Assembly: GCA_016700335.1 (NCBI GenBank)
Contig: CP065014.1
Coordinates: 1,339,001-1,403,000, forward strand
DNA: 64,000 nt
Direction: 5' to 3'
Source of the DNA: Chlorobiota bacterium
Lineage (GTDB): Bacteria > Bacteroidota > Ignavibacteria > OLB7
Numbering within the stretch: position 1 is the stretch's first letter; every line of letters starts with the position of its first letter. The position numbers were made by a program, and so were the translations under genes. A model generated the notes under the pieces. That model searched no databases, was not told the origin of the DNA, and saw only the letters and a list, made by a program, of their open reading frames with translations. Positions 34,426 to 44,010 of this stretch are shown here, piece after piece.

Positions 34426-37400
34426 ATGTTGATATTTCAAAAATTAAAAGGATTTATTTCATTTATTCTACTATTTTTTCTGACAATAATTAGTTTAAAT
34501 GCTCAAGTAAATAAATCTATAAATACAAATTCTAAAAAAGATTTTGATGAAGGGAATATTGAAGAAAGAGAGAAATGGTTTTATGGTCAGAGGGCATACC
34601 CATACCCTTCAATTCCTCAGGGAGTCAGGTCTGAAGCTATTCGTGAGACTAAAAGAATGGTCGAAAGATATTCCAAATCTTTGAAAAATTCTAAAGAATT
34701 TCAATCAGTAGCATCGACATGGGAGGAAGTAGGACCAATGAACATTGGTGGAAGGATACGCGCAATTGCAGTTCACCCAACACAAGCTGGTACTTTGCTA
34801 ATTGGAGCTGCAGCTGGAGGAGTATGGAAAACTATAGATAACGGAACAAACTGGACACCAATTTTTGACTTTCAAACAGCAATTGCAGTGAACTCTATAA
34901 TGTATGATCCTACTAATAGTAATACGATATATGTAGGAACTGGCGAGATAACTTCAAATGTTGATTCATACTTAGGTGATGGTTTGTTTAAAAGTATTGA
35001 TGAAGGTAAAACTTGGAAAAATATTGGGTTAACTAACGTAGGTGCAATTTCAGGCATAGCAATTTCTCCTTCAAACAATAAAATTATTTATGTAACATCA
35101 ACTAAAAACAATGGGGGATTTTATAAATCAATAGATGGAGGTTCAAATTGGAAAATAGTTGTAAGTGGAAATTATTTTGATATGACAGTTAATCCAAATA
35201 ATTTTAACGAAGTATATATTTCTAATGAAAATTCAGTTCAAAAATCAATTGATGGAGGAGTTACTTTTAAAAAAATCGTTACTGGATTAACTCTTACAAA
35301 TTCTAGAAGAATAAGTATTTCAATATCCCCTAGTAAAACAACAAAAGTTTATGCATTAATTGCCAGAGCTTCTGGTAGTGCTGATATAGGCGAAGTTTAT
35401 TTCTTTGATGCAGCAAATGAATCTTGGAAATTAATTTATACTCTCCCAAATTCATTTTTTACAGTAGGAACAAGCGGACAAGGTTGGTATGATAATGCAA
35501 TTGCTGTACACCCAAAGAATGATAATGTTGTTCTTGTAGGTGGAATTGATGTATATAGAACCAATAATAATTTATCTTACTCTAATGTAACAAACAGTTA
35601 TAATGGTGGAAATGTACATCCAGATCAACATATTATTAAATTTGATCCTAAGGATAACAAAGTTGTTTATCTTGGGAATGATGGAGGAATTTATGTTTCA
35701 ATCGATACTGGAAAAACTTGGTCAAGATTCTCAACAAAGTTAGCAGTAACTCAATATTATAAAATGGATATAGATCAAACTAGATTTTATAGATTATACG
35801 GAGGAACTCAGGATAATGGTTCACATGGATCCTTTGGCACAACATCAATTGTTACAGACAAATGGAAGTCAATATATGGGGGAGATGGTTTTTATACTAC
35901 TGTAGATCAAGCAGATCCAAATTATGTTTATGCTGAGAACTTTAATGGAAACAATATTAATCGAATTACAATATCCAATACTGGTTCAACAGGAAATAAG
36001 AATATGGATCCTAATGGTAAGATAAATGATGATGGAGCTTGGTCTTCTCCAATGGCAATGAGCTCTGTTGATAAAAAAAGTTTTTATTCTGGTCAAACTT
36101 TTTTATGGAGAACAAGAGACATAGGTACAAACTGGACAAAGTTATCACCAGGAAATGGAGGTAAAATTTCAGCAATAGGATTATCTAAATTTAATGCTCA
36201 AAGATTATTGATAGGATCTGAAAGGGGAGAGGTTGCTTTTAGTAGTGATGATGGTGGAAGTTGGACTGATTCAAAAGGTACTCCAGGAAGATATTGTTCT
36301 GAAATTGAATTTGATCCATTAGAAGAGAATATCGTATATGCAGTATTTTCCGGAACAGGATCTGGTAGAGTATATATTTCAACAGATTATGGAGAAAATT
36401 TTAAAGACATTTCAAAAGGTTTACCAAATACTCCTGTAAACGCAATCGAAATTAATTCTGCTAATAATCAACAACTTTATATTGGAACTGATGTTGGAGT
36501 TTTTGCTAGTTTAGATAAAGGAGTTACTTGGTTCCCTTTTATGGATGGGTTGGCAATAGCTCCAATAGTAGATTTAAGAATTCATAAACAACAAAACGTT
36601 CTATATGCTGCTAGTCATGGGAGGTCTATGTGGAAAGTGGCTATAGGTCTTGTAAAAGAACCAGCATTATTATTATATCCAGTAGGTGGAGAAACATTCG
36701 TTACCCCTTCAAAAATTTTAAGTAAATGGTCTGGTTTTACAAGTTCAGTTAAAATTTCTATTTCATTAAATGGTGGTGAAACTTATAAAACATTAGTTGA
36801 GAGTACATTAGCAAATTATGATTCTTTACAATTACCAAGATATAGAACAACAAGAGCAAAAATAAAGGTTGAAGAGCTTACATCTAATAAAATTGCCGAG
36901 TCAGGATTGTTTTCATTAAGCCCAAAAACTAATACTTCTGAAATTTTAAATAGAGGTTTTATTATTGAAGCTGTAGCAGTAAAAGATAATCAAATGTGGA
37001 GTACAGTAAGAGATGAAAATATAATGTTAAAATGGAATTTACCTTTATCTAATATATCAAAAAGGGATAGTGTAAAACTATCAAACATTCCAGTTGGTGT
37101 AAAAGATATGGCTTATAATAATTCTGAAAAAGTATTTTATTTACTTTATTCTGATAATGATTATAACAATTCTAAAGTTCTAATTATGGATACGCTTGGC
37201 TTTAAAATTGGAGAATTAGATTTACCTATTAAAAGTATTTCTGGAATAGCTATGAGCCCTTGGGGTTTAAATTTGATTACTCCTGGTTCTAATCCAACAA
37301 TTTATTTAGTTGATAAAACTGGAAAACTTATTTCTCAAAAAATTGTTGAGAAAGTATTAGGTAATGATAGAAGATCGTTGGAGTTTGATGAATCGGGATT

Positions 37401-37941
37401 TATACAAGGAGTTTTAAATAGGGATACAAACGAACAATTTAGAAGTGAAATTCAAAGAATAAAATTGAATGTAAATTATTCTAATGATTCTTTAGTTACA
37501 TTAATATCAAGCGGGATTAACTCAATTGAATTTTATGGATTAACTTATTATAATGGGGGAATTGATAGAACAAAAAGCCAGTATATTTGTACTGATACAG
37601 CAGGAGTAGTAAGAATTCTACCACAATTTCAATTTTTAAATTCAGTTAATGATTTTAAACAATTGGAAAATAATTTAAATTACAAAGTATATCCTAATCC
37701 AGCAAAAAACATTATTAACATATCATTAAATTCTAAAGATTCTAATATTTCAGATAATTGTAATTTAATAATTTACAATCCACAAGGAGATATTATTAAG
37801 GAAATGAAATTAAAAAATGTTGATAAAGTTAATTCTAGTTATGAAATTGATACAAAAGAATTTTCGAGTGGATTGTATTATTTTGTAGTAACATCCACAA
37901 ATGGTATTAGATTGAGCTCACCAATTACTATTATAAAATAA
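34426..37941 (+). CDS. Large secreted BNR/sortilin-like repeat protein with T9SS sorting domain (copy 1)
   Basis: The ATG at 34426 gives a clean signal peptide (MLIFQKLKGFISFILLFFLT to ...LNAQ); a TTG six codons earlier is less likely. The product is 1171 residues. Residues about 90-720 are BNR/VPS10-type beta-propeller repeats, seen as repeated 'xxIYVGTGE...GLFKSIDEGKTWKNIG' and 'FYKSIDGGSNWKI' units with Asp-box-like turns (S.DGG..W). Residues about 730-820 look like an Ig/FnIII-like domain. The last 80 residues are a T9SS sorting domain (VYPNPAKNIINISL ... LIIYNPQGDII ... FSSGLYYFVVTSTNG). It should be secreted to the cell surface. Sialidase-like catalytic residues are not evident, so binding or peptidase roles are open. 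The next gene is a paralogue. Confidence 0.88.
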   Translation: MLIFQKLKGFISFILLFFLTIISLNAQVNKSINTNSKKDFDEGNIEEREKWFYGQRAYPYPSIPQGVRSEAIRETKRMVERYSKSLKNSKEFQSVASTWEEVGPMNIGGRIRAIAVHPTQAGTLLIGAAAGGVWKTIDNGTNWTPIFDFQTAIAVNSIMYDPTNSNTIYVGTGEITSNVDSYLGDGLFKSIDEGKTWKNIGLTNVGAISGIAISPSNNKIIYVTSTKNNGGFYKSIDGGSNWKIVVSGNYFDMTVNPNNFNEVYISNENSVQKSIDGGVTFKKIVTGLTLTNSRRISISISPSKTTKVYALIARASGSADIGEVYFFDAANESWKLIYTLPNSFFTVGTSGQGWYDNAIAVHPKNDNVVLVGGIDVYRTNNNLSYSNVTNSYNGGNVHPDQHIIKFDPKDNKVVYLGNDGGIYVSIDTGKTWSRFSTKLAVTQYYKMDIDQTRFYRLYGGTQDNGSHGSFGTTSIVTDKWKSIYGGDGFYTTVDQADPNYVYAENFNGNNINRITISNTGSTGNKNMDPNGKINDDGAWSSPMAMSSVDKKSFYSGQTFLWRTRDIGTNWTKLSPGNGGKISAIGLSKFNAQRLLIGSERGEVAFSSDDGGSWTDSKGTPGRYCSEIEFDPLEENIVYAVFSGTGSGRVYISTDYGENFKDISKGLPNTPVNAIEINSANNQQLYIGTDVGVFASLDKGVTWFPFMDGLAIAPIVDLRIHKQQNVLYAASHGRSMWKVAIGLVKEPALLLYPVGGETFVTPSKILSKWSGFTSSVKISISLNGGETYKTLVESTLANYDSLQLPRYRTTRAKIKVEELTSNKIAESGLFSLSPKTNTSEILNRGFIIEAVAVKDNQMWSTVRDENIMLKWNLPLSNISKRDSVKLSNIPVGVKDMAYNNSEKVFYLLYSDNDYNNSKVLIMDTLGFKIGELDLPIKSISGIAMSPWGLNLITPGSNPTIYLVDKTGKLISQKIVEKVLGNDRRSLEFDESGFIQGVLNRDTNEQFRSEIQRIKLNVNYSNDSLVTLISSGINSIEFYGLTYYNGGIDRTKSQYICTDTAGVVRILPQFQFLNSVNDFKQLENNLNYKVYPNPAKNIINISLNSKDSNISDNCNLIIYNPQGDIIKEMKLKNVDKVNSSYEIDTKEFSSGLYYFVVTSTNGIRLSSPITIIK

Positions 37942-40421
37942 TGTTGAAAAAGATTAAGTATCAAATAAGGTTCTATACTTTAGTTTTAATGTATTTGGTT
38001 CTATTTACTAAGTTATTTTCTCAAGAAAATTATAATGAAGATAATAAAAGAAACGAGTTAAGGGAACGTGAACAATGGGTTCAACACAGACTACGTTTCC
38101 CCTTTGATTCAGTTCCAAATAATTTGATAGAAAATGGATATAAACAAAGAGACTATATTCAATCAAATTCAAATGAAAAAATTACTCAACCAAAATTTTT
38201 ATCAACTTCAAAATGGCAAAGTATTGGTCCAGATAATATAGGTGGTAGAGTAAGGTGTATTGCTAGTTCTCCTTTTGATAATTCAACAATATTTATTGCT
38301 ACAGCTTCTGGTGGTTTATGGAAATCTTCTGATGGAGCATTAACATGGAAACCTGTTTTTGATAATCAGAATACAATTGCTTTTGGAGTTATAACATTTG
38401 ATCCAAATAATAAAAATGTGATGTATGTTGGAACTGGAGAAGAAGCTGGAAGTGATGGTTATTATGGAGCAGGAATTTTTAAATCAAATGATTTAGGTGA
38501 GACTTGGAATTATATAGGTTTGAAAAACATATTTGCAATAACAAAAATTTATGTCAGTAAACTTAATTCAAATATTATTTACGTTGTTGGAATTCGAAAT
38601 GGTGGATTTTTTAAAAGTATAGATGGTGGGGTTACTTGGACCAATTCAGTTACAGACGATATATATGATTTGGCTGTGAATCCCAAAAATCCAGATGAGC
38701 TTTATATTTGTGGAAGTAACGTTAAATATTCTAACAATGGAGGATCAACATTTATTAATAAATCAGTTGGTATGGAATCTGATGGTAGAATGTGTATTGC
38801 AATTTCGGAAACGAATCCGAACATTCTATATGGACTTATTTCAAAGGGAGTAAATGCAGAGGTATATAAAACCTTAGACAAAGGAGTTACATGGTCGTTG
38901 TTAAAAACATTTGATCAATCTTTTTTTAAAAACCAACAATTTTACAACATTTGTATATCTGTAAATCCTGTTAATCCAAACATTGTATTTATAGGTGGAA
39001 TTGATATTTGGAGGTCTTCTAATGGAGGTGAAAAATGGAAGAATATAACTAATTCATATACAGGAAATGATTTACAAGATTATTCTGTACATCCCGATCA
39101 ACATTGGATTTCATTTGACCCTTCAATTCCTGAAGTAGTTTATATAGGAAATGATGGTGGTTCATATTTTTCAGTTGATGATGGAGTTAATTGGCAAACT
39201 TTGGCAACAACTTTACCTGTAACACAATTCTACAGAATGGATATAGACCAAAGAAATTCTAATAAGGTATATGGTGGGAGTCAAGACAATGGTTCTTCAG
39301 GATCATTTGGAATAAATAGTTCAAATAATAATTGGAAGGGAATTCTTGGAGGTGATGGGTTTTATTGTGTAGTTGATTTAATTGATTCTCAATATGTTTA
39401 TGCTGAAGTTTATAATGGTGATTATATGACTAGAATAAATCCAGGCAATCCTTTTTTCGATAAGAACTCTATTGGTAGCCCTGAGGAGCGTGGTTTATGG
39501 TCATCTCCTATGGTAATGAGTCCTGCAGATAAATATACACTTTTCACAGGAAGAAGAAATTTATTTAGTGTTAATCCTTCAATTGGAGTTTGGAAAAAGT
39601 ATACTCCAAATGTAGCAGGTTATGTATCATGCATTGGATTAAGTAAACACACTATAAATGATTTATGCGTTGGTGGTAGTGATGGAAGTGTAAAGTTTAG
39701 TACTGACTTAGGTAATACTTGGGGAAATTCAATAGGAATACCAACTAGATATATGACAGATTTGAAATATGATCCATTAATACCAGATCGAGTTTATGCT
39801 GTATGTACTGGTTATAATTCGGGTCATGTATTTGTAAGCAATGATAAAGGAAAAAATTTTACTAATATCTCAAGGAAATTACCTGATGTACCATTTAATT
39901 CAGTTGAGATAGATCCAAACAATAATAAACATATATTTGTTGGAACAGATGTTGGTGTATTTGTTAGTATTGATGAAGGATTATCTTGGAACTCTTTCAA
40001 TAATGGTTTACCAAATGTAAGAGTTACAGATTTAAGAATTCATAAGTTAACAAAACAACTTTATTGTGCAACTTTTGGAAGATCAATGTGGCGAACATCA
40101 ATAACAGATGAATCTTTACCTCAATCTTCAGTCAACAAATTAGAGAATATTGTTAATGATATTATAATTATGGATGTGGTTCCTAATCCAATTAAAAATC
40201 TTTTTAAAATCCAGTATAGTTCCGCAACAAGTGGGAATTTAAAATTAGATATTAGGGATGTAAACGGAAAATTAGTAATTCAAAAAGTTATGGAAAATAC
40301 TGAAATAGGAATCAATAGTAAAACTATAAAGTTGTTAGATCTTCCAAATGGAAATTATTTTTTAACAATATATGATGGAAAAGTAAAAAGTAAAATGCTC
40401 TGTATTAAAATTGAAAATTAA
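37941..40421 (+). CDS. Large secreted BNR/sortilin-like repeat protein with T9SS sorting domain (copy 2)
   Basis: An 826-residue paralogue of the preceding protein. Both share the post-signal helix (EEREKWFYGQR versus LREREQWVQHRLRFPFDS), the block 'W..IGP.NIGGR.R.IA..P', and aligned propeller repeats through 'FVGTDVGVFVSIDEGLSWNSF' and 'DLRIHK...YAATFGRSMWR'. The Ig-like domain of copy 1 is missing here; the propeller is followed almost directly by a T9SS sorting domain (DVVPNPIKNLFKIQY ... IRDVNGKLV ... DLPNGNYFLTIYDGK). The signal peptide is less hydrophobic (about 1-27, ending ...LFSQ). The ATG overlaps the stop codon of copy 1 by 1 nt (TAATG), so the two are translationally coupled and made together. 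Confidence 0.88.
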   Translation: MLKKIKYQIRFYTLVLMYLVLFTKLFSQENYNEDNKRNELREREQWVQHRLRFPFDSVPNNLIENGYKQRDYIQSNSNEKITQPKFLSTSKWQSIGPDNIGGRVRCIASSPFDNSTIFIATASGGLWKSSDGALTWKPVFDNQNTIAFGVITFDPNNKNVMYVGTGEEAGSDGYYGAGIFKSNDLGETWNYIGLKNIFAITKIYVSKLNSNIIYVVGIRNGGFFKSIDGGVTWTNSVTDDIYDLAVNPKNPDELYICGSNVKYSNNGGSTFINKSVGMESDGRMCIAISETNPNILYGLISKGVNAEVYKTLDKGVTWSLLKTFDQSFFKNQQFYNICISVNPVNPNIVFIGGIDIWRSSNGGEKWKNITNSYTGNDLQDYSVHPDQHWISFDPSIPEVVYIGNDGGSYFSVDDGVNWQTLATTLPVTQFYRMDIDQRNSNKVYGGSQDNGSSGSFGINSSNNNWKGILGGDGFYCVVDLIDSQYVYAEVYNGDYMTRINPGNPFFDKNSIGSPEERGLWSSPMVMSPADKYTLFTGRRNLFSVNPSIGVWKKYTPNVAGYVSCIGLSKHTINDLCVGGSDGSVKFSTDLGNTWGNSIGIPTRYMTDLKYDPLIPDRVYAVCTGYNSGHVFVSNDKGKNFTNISRKLPDVPFNSVEIDPNNNKHIFVGTDVGVFVSIDEGLSWNSFNNGLPNVRVTDLRIHKLTKQLYCATFGRSMWRTSITDESLPQSSVNKLENIVNDIIIMDVVPNPIKNLFKIQYSSATSGNLKLDIRDVNGKLVIQKVMENTEIGINSKTIKLLDLPNGNYFLTIYDGKVKSKMLCIKIEN

Positions 40422-40482
40422 TTTATAATATTGTTAAGTTAATTTGAACCAGAAATTTTAAATTAAAATTAAATTTTTATAT

Positions 40483-41676
40483 ATGTTTAGTAAAATTGAT
40501 TTAGCAATTGATTTTTTAAAAAAAGGAAAATTAATAATTGTTACTGATGATGAAGAAAGAGAGAACGAAGGAGATTTTGTTGGATCTGCCGAAATGTGTA
40601 CTCCTGAAATGATTAATTTCATGATCAACGAAGGTAGAGGTATGCTCTGCACTCCTTTAACAGAATCAAGGGCTCTGGAACTTAATCTTGAGTTAATGTC
40701 ACCTGTTAATACTTCTTTACATCAAACACCTTTTACAATTTTAATAGATTATATTCATGGAACTACAACAGGAATATCTGCTGCTGATAGATCTGCAACT
40801 GTAAAAGCAATTGCAGACCCAAATTCCAAACCTACTGATTTTGGAAGACCAGGTCATATAGCACCTTTGAGAGCTGTTGAAGAAGGAGTTTTAAGAAGAG
40901 CTGGTCATACTGAAGCAGCAGTTGATTTGATGAAACTATCAGGTTTATATCCAGTAGGAGTACTTTGTGAGATATTAAAAGATGATGGAACTATGGCTAG
41001 GTTTCCAGATTTACTAGAATTATCTAAAAAATTTGAAATGCCAATTGTTACAATAAAAGATTTGATTGCTTATAAATTAACAAAAGAAAAACTTGTAAAA
41101 AAAATAGTTGAAGTAGATTTACCAACAGATTATGGAGATTTTAAATTACATCTTTATCATAATTTATTAGATAATAAAGAACATCTTGCTTTAGTAAAAG
41201 GAGACATTACTACTAATGAACCAGTATTAGTTAGAGTTCATAGTGAATGTTTTACTGGTGATACATTAGGTTCTAAAAGATGTGATTGTCAATCTCAACT
41301 TCACACCTCAATGTGTTATGTTGAACAAGAAGGCAGAGGAGTGGTGCTTTATATGAGGCAAGAAGGAAGGGGAATTGGATTGACTAATAAATTACTAGCT
41401 TATGCTCTTCAAGATCAAGGTAAAGACACAGTTGAAGCAAACGAAGCTCTTGGTTTTAAAGCAGATTTGAGAGATTATGGATTAGGTGCTCAAATTCTTT
41501 CTGACCTTGGAATTAAGGAAATGAAATTAATTACTAATAATCCTAAAAAAATTATTGGTTTAGAAAGTTATGGATTGAAAGTAGTTGAAAGAATTCCTTT
41601 AGAGGTAGGTCATAATGATTCAAATTTTAAATATTTAAAAACAAAAAAAGATAAATTAGGTCATTTGTTTTCATAA
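40483..41676 (+). CDS. ribBA: 3,4-dihydroxy-2-butanone 4-phosphate synthase / GTP cyclohydrolase II
   Basis: A 397-residue bifunctional riboflavin enzyme. Residues 1-200 are RibB: DDEERENEGDFVGSAE (acidic metal loop), RGMLCTPLTE, and HTEAAVDLMKLSG. Residues 205-397 are RibA: RVHSECFTGDTLGSKRCDCQSQL carries the zinc cysteines, YMRQEGRGIGLTNKLLAYALQDQG the GTP-binding site, and LITNNPKKIIGLESYGL the late motif. It makes both riboflavin precursors, from ribulose 5-phosphate and GTP, in the cytoplasm. It is monocistronic by spacing: 61 nt after the second BNR protein gene and 92 nt before the next gene. No FMN riboswitch is visible in front of it. Confidence 0.96.
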   Translation: MFSKIDLAIDFLKKGKLIIVTDDEERENEGDFVGSAEMCTPEMINFMINEGRGMLCTPLTESRALELNLELMSPVNTSLHQTPFTILIDYIHGTTTGISAADRSATVKAIADPNSKPTDFGRPGHIAPLRAVEEGVLRRAGHTEAAVDLMKLSGLYPVGVLCEILKDDGTMARFPDLLELSKKFEMPIVTIKDLIAYKLTKEKLVKKIVEVDLPTDYGDFKLHLYHNLLDNKEHLALVKGDITTNEPVLVRVHSECFTGDTLGSKRCDCQSQLHTSMCYVEQEGRGVVLYMRQEGRGIGLTNKLLAYALQDQGKDTVEANEALGFKADLRDYGLGAQILSDLGIKEMKLITNNPKKIIGLESYGLKVVERIPLEVGHNDSNFKYLKTKKDKLGHLFS

Positions 41677-41768
41677 ATATTTTATAAACATTAAATACAT
41701 TATCCTTTTATAATCAACTATAAATTGTTTTTTATCAGAATAAATCACTGTATATAAAACAAATATGT

Positions 41769-43226
41769 ATGAATAATTCTTTGATTTTAAAAAGTAATAT
41801 TAAAAGAAATTCTAATATCAAATATTCAAGCTTGATATTAGCATTAGTAGTCATTTTAGATTTGTTTGCTATAACTATTTCTTTTTTTATATTTTATTTA
41901 GTTAGAGTACATAGTGGTATATATTCAGACTTAATGGGATATCCATTTTGGCTAATCAGCGTAACTTTGTTTTTTTTGTTAAGTGGATGGATGTTTGCTT
42001 TTTGGTTTTTTGGAGTATATTTTTCTGTTCATAATAGATCACTTTTTGATGAATTTTATTCAGTTACTAAAGTGATTGCTATTGTTTGTACAATCCTTCT
42101 TTTGCTTGTTTATATTGAAACTGCAAATGTTCCTAATGGATACCCTAGTACTTTATTTATTTCAATATTAATTTATTTTTTACTTAATACTTTTTTTATT
42201 GGTTTTAGCAGATGGTTTGTTAGACATTTTCTTAAACTTCTTAGAAGAAAAGGAATTGGATTGAAGAAAACTATAATAGTTGGTGAATCTTCTAGAAGTT
42301 TACAATTGTTAGATATGTTTGATAATTCATTAGAATTAGGTTATAAAGTTATGGGTACTGTTTTAATAAATGGAAATGAAAGTCCAATATTTTCAAATAG
42401 ATCACTTGGAAACATTTCAGATATAAATTCAATTATAGAAGTTAATAATATCGAAGTAACAGTTCTAGGTATGGAAAGTGATAGAGGTTTAATATATAGT
42501 TTAATAACTGAAAGTAAAGTTTCAAAAACTACTGTAAAAATTATTCCTGATTTATATGAGTTGATTAATGGTCAAACTAAAGCTCAACATTTGTATGGTG
42601 TTCCTTTAATAGAAATTAGCCCAGAAATAATGTTGACATGGCAAAAACATTCTAAAAGGATTTTAGATATTATTTTTTCTATTTTTGCATTGATAATAAC
42701 TTCTCCTATAATGCTATTGACAATTATATTTATTAAACTTGAAGATGGTGGTCCTGTTTTTTATAGTCAAAATAGAGTAGGATTGAACAACAAAGAATTT
42801 AAGTGTCATAAGTTTAGATCAATGAGAACTGATGCTGAAGTTAAAGGAATTAGCTGGACTAAGATGAATGATTCAAGAGTAACTAAAGTTGGTAAATTTA
42901 TTAGATCTACTCATATTGATGAATTACCCCAATTTTGGAATGTTGTTGTAGGTGAAATGAGTGTAGTTGGTCCTAGACCTGAAAGACCTTTTTATGTTGA
43001 AAAATATTCTAAACTTCTACCTTCTTATCCAAGAAGATTGAGAGTACAACCGGGATTAACAGGATGGAATCAAGTTCAAGCAGATGAGATTGTTGAAAAT
43101 ATCGAATATGTAAGGGAAAGATTAAGACATGACTTTTTTTACATAGAAAATATTTCACTAAGGCTTGATATTGAAATAATGTTTCGAACTTTGATTCGTG
43201 TACTTGGTAGAAAAGGACAAGCTTAG
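41769..43226 (+). CDS. Polyprenyl glycosylphosphotransferase (WbaP/WcaJ type)
   Basis: A 485-residue membrane enzyme. Four hydrophobic segments occupy about 25-150, a Rossmann-like CoA-binding-fold domain lies at about 165-280, and after a fifth membrane segment (about 300-320) comes the bacterial sugar transferase domain: GGPVFYSQNRVGLNNKEFKCHKFRSMRTDAE, RSTHIDELPQFWNVVVGEMSVVGPRPERP. These are the catalytic motifs of enzymes that move a sugar-1-phosphate from a nucleotide sugar to undecaprenyl phosphate. It would start exopolysaccharide or O-antigen synthesis at the inner membrane. A polyprenol-phosphate sugar synthase gene follows 36 nt later. Confidence 0.93.
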   Translation: MNNSLILKSNIKRNSNIKYSSLILALVVILDLFAITISFFIFYLVRVHSGIYSDLMGYPFWLISVTLFFLLSGWMFAFWFFGVYFSVHNRSLFDEFYSVTKVIAIVCTILLLLVYIETANVPNGYPSTLFISILIYFLLNTFFIGFSRWFVRHFLKLLRRKGIGLKKTIIVGESSRSLQLLDMFDNSLELGYKVMGTVLINGNESPIFSNRSLGNISDINSIIEVNNIEVTVLGMESDRGLIYSLITESKVSKTTVKIIPDLYELINGQTKAQHLYGVPLIEISPEIMLTWQKHSKRILDIIFSIFALIITSPIMLLTIIFIKLEDGGPVFYSQNRVGLNNKEFKCHKFRSMRTDAEVKGISWTKMNDSRVTKVGKFIRSTHIDELPQFWNVVVGEMSVVGPRPERPFYVEKYSKLLPSYPRRLRVQPGLTGWNQVQADEIVENIEYVRERLRHDFFYIENISLRLDIEIMFRTLIRVLGRKGQA

Positions 43227-43262
43227 TTTTTAATCTAATTTTTTAATCAATAAAATTTTCTG

Positions 43263-44006
43263 ATGTCTTTTATATTCAAAAAAGTTTTGGTTATAATTCC
43301 AACTTATAATGAACTTGATAATGTACCAACATTAATAAATGATGTATTAAAACAAGATGATAGATTAGACTTACTTTTTGTTGATGATAATTCTCCTGAT
43401 GGTACAGGCAAATTTATTGAGAATGTAACTTTGACTAATGATAGAGTTAATTTAATTAGTAGGGAAAGTAAATTAGGTCTTGGAACCGCTTACTGTAAAG
43501 GTTTTGAGTATGCAATATTAAATAATTACGATGTTGCCTTTGAAATGGATGCTGATTATTCTCATGATCCAAACACAATACCAGTGTTTCTTGATAAAAT
43601 TTTAGAGAACGATTTAGTAATTGGTTCAAGATATTCTCAAGGAGTTAATGTTGTAAATTGGCCAATGAGCAGGTTATTATTAAGCTATTGTGCTAATATA
43701 TATTCAAGACTTATCACTGGAATGCCTTTGTATGATGGTACAGGTGGTTTTAAATGCTTTAGAGTTTCATTACTAAGAAAAATAAATCTTAATAAAATTA
43801 ATTCAAATGGTTATTCTTTTCAAATTGAATTGAATTTTTTGGCTTGGAATTTAGGTTCTAAAATTCTAGAGATTCCTATTATTTTTGTAGATAGGAGAAA
43901 TGGAGTTTCTAAAATGTCCAAAAATATAATTCATGAAGCTATGATTATGGTTTGGAAGTTAAGATTTTTAAAGATATTTGGTAGTATTAAAAAATTGTAT
44001 AATTAA
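43263..44006 (+). CDS. Polyprenol-phosphate mannosyl/glucosyl synthase (GT2, DPM1-like)
   Basis: A 247-residue GT2 enzyme. KVLVIIPTYNELDNVPTLI opens the GT-A fold, VDDNSPDGTGKFI and FEMDADYSHDPNTIPVFL carry the donor- and metal-binding Asp residues, and VIGSRYSQGVNVVNWPMSR and YDGTGGFKCFR are typical of dolichol/polyprenol monophosphate mannose synthases. There is no C-terminal membrane pair, as in the short bacterial Ppm1 D2-type. It makes a polyprenol-linked sugar that GT-C enzymes, perhaps the protein encoded at 20928-22745, would use on the far side of the membrane. Confidence 0.9.
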   Translation: MSFIFKKVLVIIPTYNELDNVPTLINDVLKQDDRLDLLFVDDNSPDGTGKFIENVTLTNDRVNLISRESKLGLGTAYCKGFEYAILNNYDVAFEMDADYSHDPNTIPVFLDKILENDLVIGSRYSQGVNVVNWPMSRLLLSYCANIYSRLITGMPLYDGTGGFKCFRVSLLRKINLNKINSNGYSFQIELNFLAWNLGSKILEIPIIFVDRRNGVSKMSKNIIHEAMIMVWKLRFLKIFGSIKKLYN

Positions 44007-44010
44007 TAAA

